A DNA stretch of 64,000 nt from Cordilura impudica (lineage: Eukaryota; Arthropoda; Insecta; Diptera; Scathophagidae). The stretch's first letter is position 1, and each line of letters opens with the position of its first letter. The notes beneath the pieces are model-generated. The model searched no databases, was not told where the DNA came from, and saw nothing but the letters and a program-made list of their open reading frames with translations. The stretch covers positions 96,393,946 to 96,457,945 of the forward strand of contig OY821517.1 in NCBI GenBank assembly GCA_963682025.1. Direction: 5' to 3'. Positions 12,281 to 24,856 of the stretch are shown piece after piece. A program made the translations under genes and the position numbers.

Positions 12281-12499
12281 AAAAAAGAAAAAAAAACAAA
12301 GAAAAAATTCAAAAAGGTGATCCTAACAGCAACTAATCAAAAAAAGATTTAAAAGTTTAAATTTAAAAAAGCAATTTAAAATTATGAATTTAAATATTAA
12401 GATCACAAAATATAATAAAAAAGCATTAAAAAGTTGAGCTATTATACTAATAAATTTAAAAGTTATTAATGTTGCCACTCGTGGCTTCAGCAAAATAAT

Positions 12500-12935
12500 T
12501 ATTATGAACGGCTCCATAATTACGAAAAAAAATCAAGTGCAGCTATGTGTTCAATACAGACCGGGTCATCAGTGGAAATACGTTTAACATAGATAAGCCC
12601 ACGATGGGTATAAGCGGACTAGAGTTGTTGGTCTCTTTTTAAATCAGATGCAGCTCTCAAAATTTTGTAGTTAGAGTTCGTTAAGTTTTCTTTTATAAAA
12701 AATGTTTTATCCAAATTAAATCCTATCATGTTTAGCCTTGAATTTGTTTTATTTGTTTTTAGATAAGAACCAAGGGATTTCAGAAAGAAGTTCTTATCGT
12801 ATGGTGAGTTTAGCTTTGCAGTTATGACGGCGTCGCGGGAAATATTTATGTTTTTGTTGTTTTTATTTTGTAAGCGAAAAATAGGTTGTAATCGAGGTGG
12901 AGAATTGAGAGAATTGAGTTAGTAATAGTGTTTAT
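12500..12935 (-). pseudogene. LINE ORF1, C-terminal fragment
   Basis: The minus-strand reading with scattered stops gives a segment resembling the C-terminal RNA-binding part of CR1/Jockey ORF1 proteins, including FFIKENLTNSNYKILRAA and a GLIYVKR-like strand before the end. It lies directly upstream of ORF2, as expected. Assignment by pattern only. Confidence 0.55.
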
Positions 12936-12939
12936 GAGC

Positions 12940-14405
12940 ATGTGTTAGTTGTACTACACTGATCGAAATCCATGGACGTAACACAACGCCGATATTAAAT
13001 GGGTTTGTGTAGATTTTGTATGAATGTTTATATGAATGCATAAAAGGGCAAATAGTTGAGTTCGCGAAGAATATGGTAAAATTTTAAATATATTTTGTTG
13101 TTTTGAAATTTTAAATCTTACATTCTGAATAGGTAAAACAAAATGTAAAGAACATTTAAACTCTTTTATCCATAAGTTTGAAGTTTATCAAATCAAATAA
13201 GTAATAATAAGTAATTCATTTCTTTAAAAAACAAAAAAAAAAAAAAAAAACAAAAATAGCAAAACTTAAAAATAGAAGAAATTTCAAAAGTTATTAAGTG
13301 GTATGTTACCAAAAACTAAAAATTACCAGTAACTGGATATTTTTTAAAATTAAAAAAAATGAATAAAAGACAGCTAAAATATTGTCAAATGGAGGCGACG
13401 TATGTTATTCATAGAAAATGTTTAATTTATAGTTTATCAAGTCTTCAAAATTTTCGGTTTCTTTTAAACAAATATTCTCTGTGTACCTATTAAAAAAAAT
13501 ATATATGAATTTCAAAAGGCAATGCGACATAGACCTGCTTTGTTCAAAAGCTTTCATAACACTGAATGAAATTGTTGTTTACTTTTACTCTTTGGTGAGT
13601 ATTTTTGTTTTCATTTGGCTGTATACATATAAGAAGCCGAGCACCAGTGTGTTTGGCACGGCCTTCACTGTTCTAGACAAACAAAAAGACATTAATATAA
13701 AAATAATTTAATTGAAACTTTCAAATGGCAGCCTCCCGATATTAATATAAAAATATATATAGTTAGCTTAAAACTAATTTGATTTTGAACCAATTTTCTT
13801 TTAGTAAGATTTTAAATGAAGTTTCAGAAATTTTTAAGTTAAGTATCAGGTTCTACCATAAATATACAGTAGGCTGGAGCAAATTGGTAATTACTCGATT
13901 TAAAATTTGCAATCTGAGGCCGCAAAGCCACTAAGCATCATAAAAAAAAGAAACTGTAGGACGTATTTACTAACTTTCATGAAACTCGTAGTGATTATTT
14001 GTCTGCTTGTAGGCCGAAATAACTTTGGTTCGATTTTAAATGCAAGCAGACTCGTGGCAACGATAAAAATCATCTAACAAATTTTCTCATTTAGAAAAAT
14101 TTGTATATACCTAGTATAATTTTAGATATTTTGTAATTTTAACGGGTTTTTTTATTACATGACGTTATACTTAATTTATAAGGAAGAGGGTATAAAAAAA
14201 ATTTGGTTTTTATGGGATAGCTTTTATTTATCACTATTTGATTTAGTTTATAGCATTTTTTAATACAAAAAAACTCTTCGTTGAAAATTTTAATTTTAAT
14301 TAATTTTAATTACTTTTTAATTTCATTCATTTAAATAATTCATGTTACGCGTAAATTAATACTGTTACATTTGGTGACGAATATTTTGTACATCTTCCGA
14401 TAATA
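12940..14405. other. AT-rich DNA without recognised gene
   Basis: Homopolymers and short ORFs only. The 76-codon ORF near 13.5 kb is Phe/Tyr/Lys-rich as expected by chance at this base composition. A CTGCTTGTAGGCCGAAAT segment near 14.0 kb resembles the 5' part of the DINE-like repeat at 16.44 kb. Confidence 0.4.
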
Positions 14406-14408
14406 TAC

Positions 14409-14475
14409 AAGTAAGGGTGTTAAATTCGGCTGTGCCGAATCTTTGATACCATCCACCTCGGTTTGAGTATAAATA
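14409..14475 (+). repeat. DINE-like terminus, second subfamily
   Basis: ACAAGTAAG is followed by a short hairpin ATTCGGCTGTGCCGAAT and a GATACCATCCACC segment. This is the same terminal logic as the DINE-like copies (ACAAGTAAG plus a palindrome plus a TACC motif) with different palindrome sequence. It may pair with the hairpin end at 17.2 kb. Confidence 0.45.
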
Positions 14476-14629
14476 ATAAATGTAAACAAAATATTTGAAA
14501 AAGTAAAAAATTTGTTAAACTTAATACCAAATTATTTCAGCAAATTCTTTGGTTTGATCTGGATTTTTGTTTATTCCAAGAGTTGGTATATATAACTCTC
14601 TCACATTAGTAATTCGCGCTCCAGCGAGG

Positions 14630-14697
14630 AAAGGTAATTTTCGTCTTTTCTATTACTTCGGGAATGGTAATTTTCGTCTATTCTATTACTTCGGGTA
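14630..14697. repeat. About 33-bp tandem duplication
   Basis: Two adjacent near-identical units contain GGTAATTTTCGTCT...CTATTACTTCGGG. No coding context. Confidence 0.7.
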
Positions 14698-14699
14698 AA

Positions 14700-16435
14700 A
14701 GAAAACACGTTTCGGTGTTCACTTTTTGGTCATCGTAGTTGCTGATCGGCTCGCATTTGGGTTATATACCTATATGCATGCGTTTCCGGTTATATGACAA
14801 AACCTCTCCTTTAATTTAAAGTTTTTTCAAATTAAATAGCTTGCCCCTACCTCCATTGCGAAGGTAATGTTTGTGTAGGGTGGCTATACGCATTAAATCG
14901 TGCTAATTGGAGATGGCTGCAAGTTTCTTTTAACTAGCCAAATAATTCTTCATTGCGGCCATATAGGTCCGATCGAGTAACAAAATAATAACCAGAAAAA
15001 AACTCTCTCAATTTTTTTTTGTAAAAATATTGCCATATATGGAAAATAAAATTATTTTACATACCAAAATGAAGTTTTCACTATTTACACAATATAATAC
15101 AATATATAACCCAGTGATGACAACTTTTGGCTTTGAATTAAATTATGTTAATAAAATATATTTTCATTTATTGACTCCAAATACTACTACCTGGGAATTA
15201 TTATCGAACTTAAATTTTTTGGGTTTTATTTTGCCTACCATGAAGTCAAATTTTGAAATCATCATGAACATTGGTTTAAATTAGGGATGCCAAACGCAAA
15301 AAACCATATGTCCCAAAAATTTTAAATAAAATAATTTGTTATCTGTTTCTGAAAAACTTTTCATCCAAAAAAATTTTTAAAAATAATATATAAATAACAT
15401 TCTCATCAAATTGCGCTTTGTATATGTAACATTGAATTTAAATTAATATTTTCTTATCCTGAAATGCTATTAATGTCTCCTCAATCGCAATATTTTTTTT
15501 TTAATTTCAGTTGATTTTTTAAATGTAAACATATTCGGTGTTTTCTGAATATCAATTTGTGTTTAAATAATAAAATTTATATTTTAAAAATTCAATTGAT
15601 GTCTTCTAAATTTCAAGTTATTATTTCCGACGTTTTAATATGATTTTCTGAAACTCAATTGATATTTTGGTATTTAAAATTGGAAATCTAAATTCCAATT
15701 TTTAGAATTGATATATTCTTAAATTTTAATGGAAAAGTTAAAAGGAGTAATTTTTTATTTATGTCAATAGTAATGATTTAGTAATTATTAACAATTTTTA
15801 AAAATTATATGTAATCGCAATCAGATATTTTGTAGGTAAAGCAGAATAATGATTTTATATATCTATGTAGAACTGTTTAGAAAGCATAAAAACTCATTGA
15901 TGAACTCGGTAACTCTATTTTACAAATACAACAAAAAGTTAATATGCCAAACTTATGGTCATATTTGTAAAAGAATAATGGAAAACGTTGACATTAATGT
16001 TAAAATAGAAATAACGATTTCAAGGCTAATTAAAACAAAAATTACGGCGCCATCTACTGTGGCATAGCAACACTGAGCAATATGAAGTGACACTCTTTTT
16101 GTTAATACAAAAGAAATGTATTTTCCCTAAAACAAAATACATATTGGAGAATTTTATATAAATAAAATAATATACCGATTTATTTCTAACATGCGGTTAT
16201 TATGAATATATATGTATAGAATATATGATGGTATATTACCTTGTTATTTTTTAATATATGTATGTACATATTGGTAAATATTACACACACAAAATAAAAC
16301 ATCAAAAGTTATTTCGTGTTTTTCTTTAAATAAATTAATACATAAAATTTTGTTTGGTAAATTTACTTCGTTTTTTTTTTTATTAACAGCTAGATAGTTT
16401 AACATTATATACTTTAGATGTTGGTGAATTTTTAC
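14700..16435. other. AT-rich DNA without recognised gene
   Basis: ORFs of 72 and 84 codons (15.03 and 15.85 kb) show no motif and have chance-like composition. A GGCGCCATCTACTGTGG sequence near 16.05 kb superficially resembles a Transib end; see rejected items. Confidence 0.4.
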
Positions 16436-16439
16436 TCCC

Positions 16440-17216
16440 TTTATATGTATTAACTCGTAATGTCTGCTTATCTGCTTGTCGACAAAATTTTGGATCGATT
16501 TTTAACCCTTCTCCCGTGACTCAATTGATCTGAAACCTTGCACGCAGGCTCATAGTGATGACTTAAATGATCTAACAAATTTTTTTAGTGATGCCAAAAC
16601 AATGGAAACTTTTTAATTTTTCTACCAGAATTGATAAAAAATTTACGAAGGGTTAATTCTTATTATACCATTACCACAACGACCACAAAAACAACAAGTC
16701 CAACTATGACAACAATACAACATTTAGAATAACAACAAGAAAAATATAGAAGATTTACCTGGACCTGTTCCACCGATTTTAACGATTTTTGAAATAGGAA
16801 TCTTCTTATGATCTTGGAGAATCATTATCACTAACAATGATCACCCTAGCTATCCTATTGAGGGCGTGATCGTGACAAGAACAACATAGAAAATCTTATT
16901 TTTTCAAGACTTTTTTTAGTTCTTCATTCAACTCTCGGGCCCTAATTAACCGATTTGGGCGGTTTTAACAGCAAACTTCTCAGAATGTTAGTGAATCATT
17001 TTTTATGCCACCCTAGCTGCCCGATTGAAGTTGTTATCGTGATTTCCACAGACGGACAGACGGATATTGCTATATCAACTCGCTTGTTATAAGGATCTCA
17101 AATATATATCTTTTTAGGGGTCCAGAATTTTTTTTTCGTAATTTTTCGTAATTTTTTCGTAACAAACGGAATGACGAACTTATATATACCCTCTGCACAC
17201 TGGAGTGGAGGGTATA
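16440..17216 (+). mobile_element. DINE/mini-me-like element, second subfamily
   Basis: It contains an ACAGACGGACAGACGGA microsatellite (about 17050) and ends in a hairpin TATACCCTC...GAGGGTATA (about 17185-17216), but the internal sequence differs from copies a-f. The left boundary is uncertain. Known Drosophila DINE-1 copies have the same order: body, GACG/GTCC tract, terminal TATACCC hairpin. Confidence 0.6.
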
Positions 17217-17389
17217 AAAAAATATATAAAGAAAAACGTAAAAAAATTTCTAAGCGATTGTTAGGAGTTTGTCTGTGAGTTTTTGTGTAGCATTTGTCTT
17301 GAACTGATGATTGTTTATCATTAAAATATCGTAGCTTTTGTGAGTTGTACAGCTTGCTTGAGAAAAATGGACTTATAGACGTTTAATTT

Positions 17390-18235
17390 CCGTATTGCTT
17401 TTACTATTCGTAAATGGTCTTCCGACTGTAATTTCGATTTGCAACGTCCTTATGTATGCAGACGATGTTAAGATATTTCACAGTTTCTATGATATAAATG
17501 GTCATATTACTCTTCAGCGTGAGCTTGAATTATTAGTTGAATGGTTTAGTGTGAACTTGCTGGTACCGAACCTTAAGAAATTTAAACATGTGGTATTTCA
17601 CAGAAAGGGGAAAATTTCTAACGAGTATTGCATCAATGGAATAGTATTAGATACCGTTCAAATATATCTCGATCTTTGTGTACTTATGGATAAGAAACTT
17701 GATTTCATTGGTCATATTAGTATGATTGTTAATAAGGCCAGATCTATTCTTGATTTCGTTAAAAGATCGGCTAAGGAGTTTTCAGAGCCATATGTTACTA
17801 CACAGCTTTATACAGCACTTGTAAAACCAATTTTGGAATATGTATCAATAATATGGGATCCATATTACCAGGTTCACGGCAGTGCAGAAAAAGTTTTTGC
17901 TATTCTGTCTACGTGGTTTAGGTTGGAGTTATGATGACTTACCACCATATACAAATAGACTAAAAATTATGTTGGGTGTCAACTTTGTTTTCAACCTTGC
18001 AAATGGCGACGTTGACTCGTAGTTTCTTTTATCAAATTTATATTTAGTCATACCTTGTAGATTTAACATACATTTTGGTCCACTTCATTTGGCCTATTTT
18101 AAGACTAGTTAGGCAAATTTTTATTCTTTCCGCAGAACTTGTCATGATTATAATGTGTTACACAATTCTGTTGATTTTAATTGTAATATATTGAAAGTAA
18201 AGCGCGATATAATTGAATGCCTCAGTTAACCATTT
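17390..18235 (+). pseudogene. Jockey-type LINE reverse transcriptase fragment
   Basis: The reading starts inside RT at VNGLPTVIS and contains MYADDVKIFHSF (catalytic YADD), a LEWFSVNLL-like thumb region, YTALVKPILEY and WDPYYQVH, all typical of Jockey-clade C-termini. A frameshift near 17.9 kb ends the 179-codon ORF, and the downstream sequence continues the family (DDLPPYTNRLK, then a final IIECLS-like end at about 18.23 kb). It is 5'-truncated and a different family from the LINE copies at 3.6, 9.3 and 27.6 kb. Confidence 0.8.
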
Positions 18236-18239
18236 TTTT

Positions 18240-20053
18240 GTTCTTTATCTTTTTTAAGTTTGTCTATTTCTAATGTCACCTGATTACATAGTCTGTAGCT
18301 GAGTTACGACCACACAATGTACTTGCCAGCTCTTGGAAACTGCCAGGGTTTGGATCATGGTATGTTCATCCCCACGTTAAGGGGGTGTGTCCCTTTTGTC
18401 GGGTGGGGTGGGTAAGTGTGAGGTGGGGTTCGGTCGTTAAAAAAAGTGCTTCTGAGTCGATCGGTACAAGTGCATAAATATATTGTATGGGCGCTACAAC
18501 CAATTTCTATAATTTTATATAGCTTTTTCCCATACCCAATACCAAATAAATTGTTTATCTAATTATTTCTATTTTGTCAACCTGTATCACCTGCGAGACA
18601 AACACTAGCCATTTCTTTATTTTGTTCGAGAGGAAACCACATTAGAACGTACATATATTACTGAAAAATTTAATAATAACTCTTGAATGGTTGAAACAGG
18701 TAATACAAAACGTTAGTAGCATATTTACGTTACCTGAAGTAACCAATTAACTAATAATTTATTACTAGGCCTTTTAAATTTCTAGGTCTTTAAACCGCAT
18801 CAAATAATTACGTTTTATGGATAAATGTATACCAAGCTTATTTAAATAATTGAATTAATTAGTTTCTTACTAACCAACAGTATGGTAACTGAGGAATGTT
18901 TGTTTGTACTTAGTAGACTTTTTAGATAAATTATCCTTAAATATACAATGATAATTATATCATACTAAAAACATAAGCTCACTTAAGCACTGCGCAATTT
19001 TGTGATGAAGGTCAATGTCAACAAAAAGAACCATGACGAAACAACCGCTGGTAACAGTGTGGAACAAAACTGTTTTAGTGTATCTTTTTTTTAAATAATA
19101 ATATTGCAGAGATTGCTGAGTAAAAAGACAAATCTTAACATAATATAAGTTAAAAGTTAATCAAGAATATAGCTCACTTCAGATATTCCAGTTTCCCAAG
19201 AATTGCCATTAAATTAAGTTACGCACATTAGTTATAATATGAACAATACAAATTGGAAAGAAAAAATATTGACTTTGTACATAATGATATGAGTCATCAT
19301 TTTTTTTCCCCCAATGTTATTTGAAAAAGGCGAATTTAAAATAGAACAAAAATATAAAATTTATATTGGTCATACGAACACATCATAGAAAAACCACAAC
19401 CAATGAAAGCAATTAAAACTATTTATGTACAAAATGTTTTCTGTGTTCGTTACAATGAAAGAAGATTCCTCAAAAGTTAATAAAATTTAAAATTTGAGAA
19501 GAAGACTTCGTGATATTTTTCAGCTTTTTAAATAAAGCTTTAAAAAGAAAATAATATTCGGTGAGTTTCAAAAGCAGTGTAAAATGGGATGGTCATTAGC
19601 TCTGTAACTCCTAAAATTTTAAGCAATTTGTGGGTTGTTTTACTGTTTTTTTTTTCTTTATTCGCATTATAAGTAGTACTGAGTTAAAATCAAAAGGATA
19701 CATTTGAATAAACAGAAAAATATATATATATTTTCTCTAACTGACTTAAGAGTATTAAAAGTATTCCTCTTCGACAGAATACAATTTTGGCAACTCTTTT
19801 AAAAAAACTTAGAAACCGTGGATTTCCAGAATGGCTTTCAAAGCGCCCAGTTATTTGGGTTTTATCTTATCAATCGTTTCAGAACGGTAACCCAGAAATG
19901 TTCTTTTAAAATAATTGAGTGATCAGATCCCACACGGTGCTTAATCAGAATACATTCGTTGTGAAACGATAAAGGTAGAATTTGTGCGAAATGGCTTCGA
20001 AGAACCAATGCAGTGCAAGACGGTTCACTATTGTCATCTGCCCATAAATCTGG
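18240..20053. other. AT-rich DNA without recognised gene
   Basis: A G-rich patch (GGGTGGGGTGGG, about 18.4 kb) is followed by a CTGAGTCGATCGGTA motif like the DINE-like interior. The rest is featureless. The last 200 bp are the left flank of the Transib insertion and carry a weak minus-strand ORF (19862-20092) that I do not recognise and that crosses the Transib boundary. Confidence 0.4.
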
Positions 20054-20058
20054 CGTCG

Positions 20059-20097
20059 CACAGTGGCGCCCGTAGAGCAAACGAGGTTGCAAAAATC
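20059..20097 (+). repeat. Left Transib terminus (RSS-like, 23-bp spacer)
   Basis: The heptamer CACAGTG (20059-20065), then 23 bases, then GCAAAAATC (20089-20097), which matches seven of nine bases of the RSS nonamer ACAAAAACC. The first 12 bases are repeated in inverted orientation at the other end. Confidence 0.85.
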
Positions 20098-20865
20098 AAA
20101 ATTTTCATGTGCGCCGACGAAGATTTGAATAAACCCATGTTATAGGAAACTTTTCAGCGATTTCAAATATGCTACTCTTAATAATATCACATTTTTAGTT
20201 TAGAAGATATAACCGTCCAAAGTTGACCGACTTCCGGTTTTCAAAAAAACACACAATTTTTAGTCAATTTGTTGCGATTTCAGGTGTAATATCACGAAAA
20301 ATAGGTAACGAATCGCCTTATTTTTTGTTTGTATTGTTGGCGTATTTATTAAGTGTATAATGATAAAAAAAAAAATTAACTGTTTCTCCTGGTAAATCAC
20401 TTTTTAAAAACTATCCGTTTTTTCACTATTTTTCAACTTTGACGGAAAATAAAAAAAATCTATATTTTTCTATATTTGCAAAACATGTTCTTTGATTATT
20501 TCCTTGCATAATTCAAAAGGCTTTATCTGCCTGTACGTGCCCGTTTGGCTTCTAGAGGTAAAAACGTTTAAAAAGACATGGTTGCAGAAATTGTATGGCG
20601 TGCATCCCTTACATGTTTTGACTGACAGTAGTTTGATCTAATAGTTTGAAAATTGCATTTTATGTCGGTTGTCAACCTGTGAGCCTCTGCTAAAGTCTAC
20701 TCCCAATATTCTGTTACAGACACAGGATGCACAAAAAACTACTCATTGAAATTCGCAGGTACGCACCTCACACGGGCATAATATCAAAATTCCATAATTC
20801 AGCTTAAATCCATATGTATGCAGGGAACAGGTAAATTTTTAGGCATGGTAGCATAAGCCTATATA

Positions 20866-22916
20866 TTGCAAAAAAAGCGTAATGCCTGGAGTAGTCTACG
20901 ACTGAAAGTTGGCGCAACAAGTACTGAAACCATGGCGTTAAACACTTTAAAATTATTTGAACTGTTTAGAAGGTCAACCAAACCAAAGTTATTCATGGAA
21001 GCTGCTTTAGAAGAACTTGATAGCTTATACGGAAATATTGAGAGAAGCGAAATTATAAAAAATAATTTTTATCTGATATATGCAAATATTAAGGCAAAAT
21101 GGGTGAAAGCTAATCGAACCATTCAGAACTTCAACTCCAAATACGAGGACTGGCTTAATGAAGACACCATCCTGGATATATTGGTAGTAGATAAACCCAC
21201 CACATCAACCAGAGGAGCAAAAGGAAGGCCAAAAAAAAGTATTGAGGAGTGTTAAATTTTCACAAGAAAGAGGAAACTTGCCGATGCCACCAATGACTTG
21301 ACCACGAAGCATTTATCGGACGCGCTGTCTATTAAATATACAAAGGATAGTGAAGGAGTTAGGTCGCAGATTACAAAACCTGTTGCTGGTGCAAGCCCAC
21401 TGTGACTTAAAAGGATTAAGCAAAGCATTCCCACGCCCACAAACGCACACATTAAAAAGTATGGTTCCGAAGAAGCCTTGTCCTTTTTTATGGACTTACA
21501 ACTTTCCAAAGAAAAATATGAGATACTACGGGCATCCTTGATGCGACACGGGGCTGACGTTTAACCAGAATACAAGCATATTACGCAAGCCAAAATAAAT
21601 TCACGACCACTGCATGCGGAGTTTACGGAAGTCTCTGTGAAAGCCAATCTGCAGGATCTCATGGGCCATACAGCAAAACGGTTATTGGAGAGTCTTCCTG
21701 AAAATGAGGTAAAAATTCTTCCTGAGAAACTGACATTGATCAGCAAATGGGGCTGCGATGGATCATCCGGACAAAGCGTTTATAAGCAAAGGATATCTTC
21801 CGATGACGCTACAATATCGGACAGAAATATGTTTATGACATCTGTTGTTCCTTTGCCGATAAAATCTGATGTTTCCCTACACTGGAAAAATCCACGTCTG
21901 TCATCAGTGCATTATTGCCGACCAATAATGTTTCAGTTTGCAGGGGAATCGGCAGAACTCATAAGGACCACAGTGAAGGACATTGAAGAACAAATAAGCA
22001 AGATTAAGCCTACAAAGCTGCAAATTGGAGAAGGAAAACATATTGGATGCAATTACGAGTTCCACCTGACCATGGTTGACGGAAAAGTCGTAAACTAACT
22101 GACAGGAACAACCTCAAAATTGTCATGCCCGATTTGCAAAAAGAGTCAGAAGAACTTTGGTAATTTAAACGATTCTTCAAACGAGGAGAATTTCGAATAT
22201 GGAATGTCACCATTGCATGCAAGGAGAAGGTGTATGGAGTTCTTGCTAAAACAAGAGGAGGAAAACTTCGATGAAAATACATCAATAAAGGATAAGGAAA
22301 AGATCAGAAAGAAGCAAATACAGGATGCTTTTTTTAAACAAGTTGGACTAAAAGTAGACTGTCCCAAGCACGGATACGGTAACTCAAACGATGGGAACAC
22401 CTCTAGGAGATTTTTTGAAAATGATGAGGCAGTAACTAGAATCACTGGAATTTACAATCAAATCGTGAAAAGATTGGGAACGATCTTGAACGTTTTAAAC
22501 TGCAAAGAAAATGTCAATTCTACAGAATATGGAGAATATGCATCGAAAACTGCATCTCTTTTAGCAGAAATGTATCCACAGAAGAAGCTGACCCCGACCG
22601 TCCAAAAATATTGGCGCATGGCAAAGATATAATTGAGTACCAGTCTTTGCCAATTGGAGAGCTTTCTGAAGAAGCACAAGAGTCTCTTAACAAATTTTAC
22701 AAAAAATATAGATTGCAGAACACATTCAAAGCATCAAGGGTAAGGCAAAAGGAGGACCTCTTCAACATGTTGGCAGCATCTTCCGATCCACTTATTTCTT
22801 CCCTGCGGCATGTGAAGTCACGAATAGAGTTAGAAAATAATTATAGTTTAGAAATGATTAGTCTTTTAGATATACATTCTCTTACGAATTGTGATGAATA
22901 TTTTACAGAAAATTGA
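20866..22916 (+). pseudogene. Transib transposase (RAG1-core-like), broken
   Basis: One frame runs from about 20866 to 22630 with in-frame stops near 21255, 21403, 21560 and 22098. A single-base shift near 22605, in an A run, moves the C-terminus to another frame ending at 22916. Recognisable blocks in order are KWGCDGSSGQS (about 21750, first catalytic Asp region), NMFMTSVVPL, YCRPIMFQF, FHLTMVDGKV, the CPIC zinc-ligand pair (about 22127, cf. CTLC of RAG1), YGMSPLHARRRC (about 22200), GNSNDGNTSRRFF (about 22380) and the C-terminal SLPIGELSEEAQE. This order and spacing fit the Transib/RAG1 core. The protein cannot be made as it stands, although both ends remain intact. Confidence 0.88.
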
Positions 22917-23197
22917 AAAAATAAATTTAAAAAAGAAGTAATTTTTTTTTAATTTGTTGGGTAATAATTTAAAATATAAAACCCTAAAGAAAAAAAATAA
23001 AAACAATCTAAAAATGTAAAAATAATTTTTTTTAGTTACCATAAAATTGATTTTTCTACAAATTTTAACTTTGATAACCCATAAGTAGGCCCCTACAAAG
23101 CGTAGCACCCTTTCCTAACGCTCATTTCATAGGCTGAACAGTTGTCTCTCATATTCTGTTTAAACTGTTCAATTATGTTATTCGGTTCAAAAGATAT

Positions 23198-23235
23198 GAT
23201 TTTTGCAACGAAAAAACTCAAATGGCGCCACTGTG
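23198..23235 (-). repeat. Right Transib terminus (RSS-like, 22-bp spacer)
   Basis: Read from the right end inward: CACAGTG, 22 bases, then GCAAAAATC (23206 down to 23198). The heptamer-proximal CACAGTGGCGCC and the nonamer-like block with its flanking GTT...A are the only parts conserved between the two ends, so the spacers are not conserved in sequence. Confidence 0.85.
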
Positions 23236-23240
23236 CGTCG

Positions 23241-24060
23241 TTTTGCTAAAAGGCTCTACGTTAATGATGCAGTATACTCAAAAGGTATGCGTTGCCAACA
23301 GTTTCCACCAAAGAAAGGAATTAATAATGCACCAATGACGATAGTCGAGGAAAACTAATATGATTTTGATTTTTGAACAACTTTGGCTGATGTTTTCGTT
23401 CTTGGTTTATCTTTTTCATGATATCCCCATTTGCAGGCAACGATTCTATTATCATCATCCCTAATTATGCGTTTTAGGTGGGGAGAAGTAATTGGTTGAG
23501 AGGTATTTTTACAACTGCAGTTTTCATACAAATGTCCGTGATTTTGAAACCAACTGAAATATGTCACGTTTATGGCCAGAAATATCTTTAACAATAGTGT
23601 AGTTTTGCTATGCTAGAACTTTCAGTTAAACAAAATTTAATGCAAGTTTTCTGTGCAAAAAACCAGATATTTTTGAAACGTCAAGTCCCGGTTTAGTTGT
23701 TCTTGAAAACGACATGAAATTTGGTATATATGTTAGGAACAGTACTACCAGAAAAAAATATTTAATTGCCCAAATCTAAAAAATTAAAATACATAAATTT
23801 AAATACATATATAAATTAACCATTAATTTGCAAAGGTATGAGATCGAAAAAATGTTGACGTACATAAAATCTAATATAAGGAAACCATTGAACCTAGATT
23901 ATAGTTTTTTTATTTATTTAATTGAATTTATATTAAAGCTTACAGAAGGATATTTATTATTAATTTAATCATTAATTATGAGTCATGGACATTTCTTCGA
24001 AACATTCCTGTTGGGGATTTTATAGTTTTTCTGTCAATTTTTTGGAACAAGTAGTCCATA
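23241..24060. other. Flank of Transib insertion, no recognised gene
   Basis: AT-rich. A 79-codon minus-strand ORF (23355-23594) contains a CNCK-like segment and a basic tail but matches nothing I know. Confidence 0.35.
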
Positions 24061-24065
24061 TCAGT

Positions 24066-24600
24066 TTAAAATCTTCCACATTTTGGAAAGAACACATTTG
24101 TGCTCTCCAACTCCCTTTTCACAAGTGCCCAATATATCACCATTGCTCTAAGCTCCGCAGAGTTTGGAAGATTTACGACCCTTGCTAAAAACCAAGTTAT
24201 TGCTTTTGTACTACTCGAGAGCTTTCTTATTGGGCCAAAAATATATGGACACATTGTGTTGGCTCAAGAAAGGAATGACTCTTTTTTGCAAACACTACTT
24301 AATATAAATTTTGATATTTGTAGAGCCCATATAATAATTGACATACTTCATTTGCCTCAAATTCATATTGCTTGCAATACCAAGAGCATTTTTGATAAGT
24401 TCGTCGTCCAAAGTATTTTCTATGAGACATGATTTGATTGACCTCTTCTGTCTTTGGTCTCATTCTGTCTGGAAGTTTTTGACCTTTGTGTATTTTCAAG
24501 TCTTCTTTGTCTTTAGCTATTTGCAGCAAATTGTTCAAGCGTATATCTAATGGGGCTGCTTTTGTACCAGATGTGTTGGGAGCTCTTTTCAGTATAACCA
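24066..24600 (-). other. Possible degraded coding fragment, unknown
   Basis: Two minus-strand ORFs (24299-24538 and 24066-24254) have fairly normal amino-acid composition, for example IHKGQKLPDRMRPKTEE and ELRAMVIYWALVKRELES. A frame change near 24390 seems to continue the first one. It could be an old transposon or host-gene relic; I cannot assign it. Confidence 0.25.
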
Positions 24601-24856
24601 GAACCAGATTTCGTATTAATGGCTAAACTCTTCTGACACTTTCTAATACTTTTAATATGAATTTTTTTGAAACAAAATATACTGAAGAGAAGCTAATTTC
24701 TTTATAATTTCCCCGTATTCAGGTCATTATTACAATAATCTTTTTGACGGATCATATCGTTGGTTCAAAAGCAGAAATCAGACAAGAAAATAATCTAACC
24801 CATAAAAACAAAGTTTTTATTAAAACTCTTTCTTTTCTTAGGCATATGAGTTTTGA

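Larger units (their letters stand above)
9302..12935 (-). mobile_element. Non-LTR retrotransposon (Jockey/CR1 group), copy 2
   Basis: The longest copy of this LINE. The 3' end is at the left (TTTATTTATTTATTTGC, complement of the GCAAATAAA tail). Going right it has ORF2 RT (9521-11126), the apurinic-type endonuclease (about 11530-12160) and the ORF2 start near 12275, then the C-terminal part of ORF1 to about 12935. The 5' UTR and the start of ORF1 are missing. It aligns in inverted orientation with copy 1 and with the internally deleted copy 3. Confidence 0.85.
20059..23235 (+). mobile_element. End-to-end Transib DNA transposon, copy B
   Basis: The 3177-bp element is bounded by inverted CACAGTGGCGCC termini, flanked on both sides by the 5-bp direct repeat CGTCG (20054-20058 and 23236-23240). 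A GC-rich 5-bp duplication and a CACNNTG-type start are diagnostic of Transib. Inside is a single transposase gene on the plus strand with a few disabling changes. The outermost seven bases equal the consensus heptamer of vertebrate V(D)J recombination signals. Confidence 0.93.

Noticed and set aside
13481..16067. Short plus-strand ORFs of 72-84 codons
   Set aside because: Composition as expected by chance in AT-rich DNA; no motif or neighbour support.
16040..16070. GGCGCCATCTACTGTGG resembling an inverted Transib end
   Set aside because: No AAAAATC block at the right distance, no GC-rich 5-bp duplication and no Transib coding sequence nearby.
19862..20092. 76-codon minus-strand ORF as a host exon
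   Set aside because: It runs across the boundary of the Transib insertion, so its first residues come from the transposon end; no recognisable domain.
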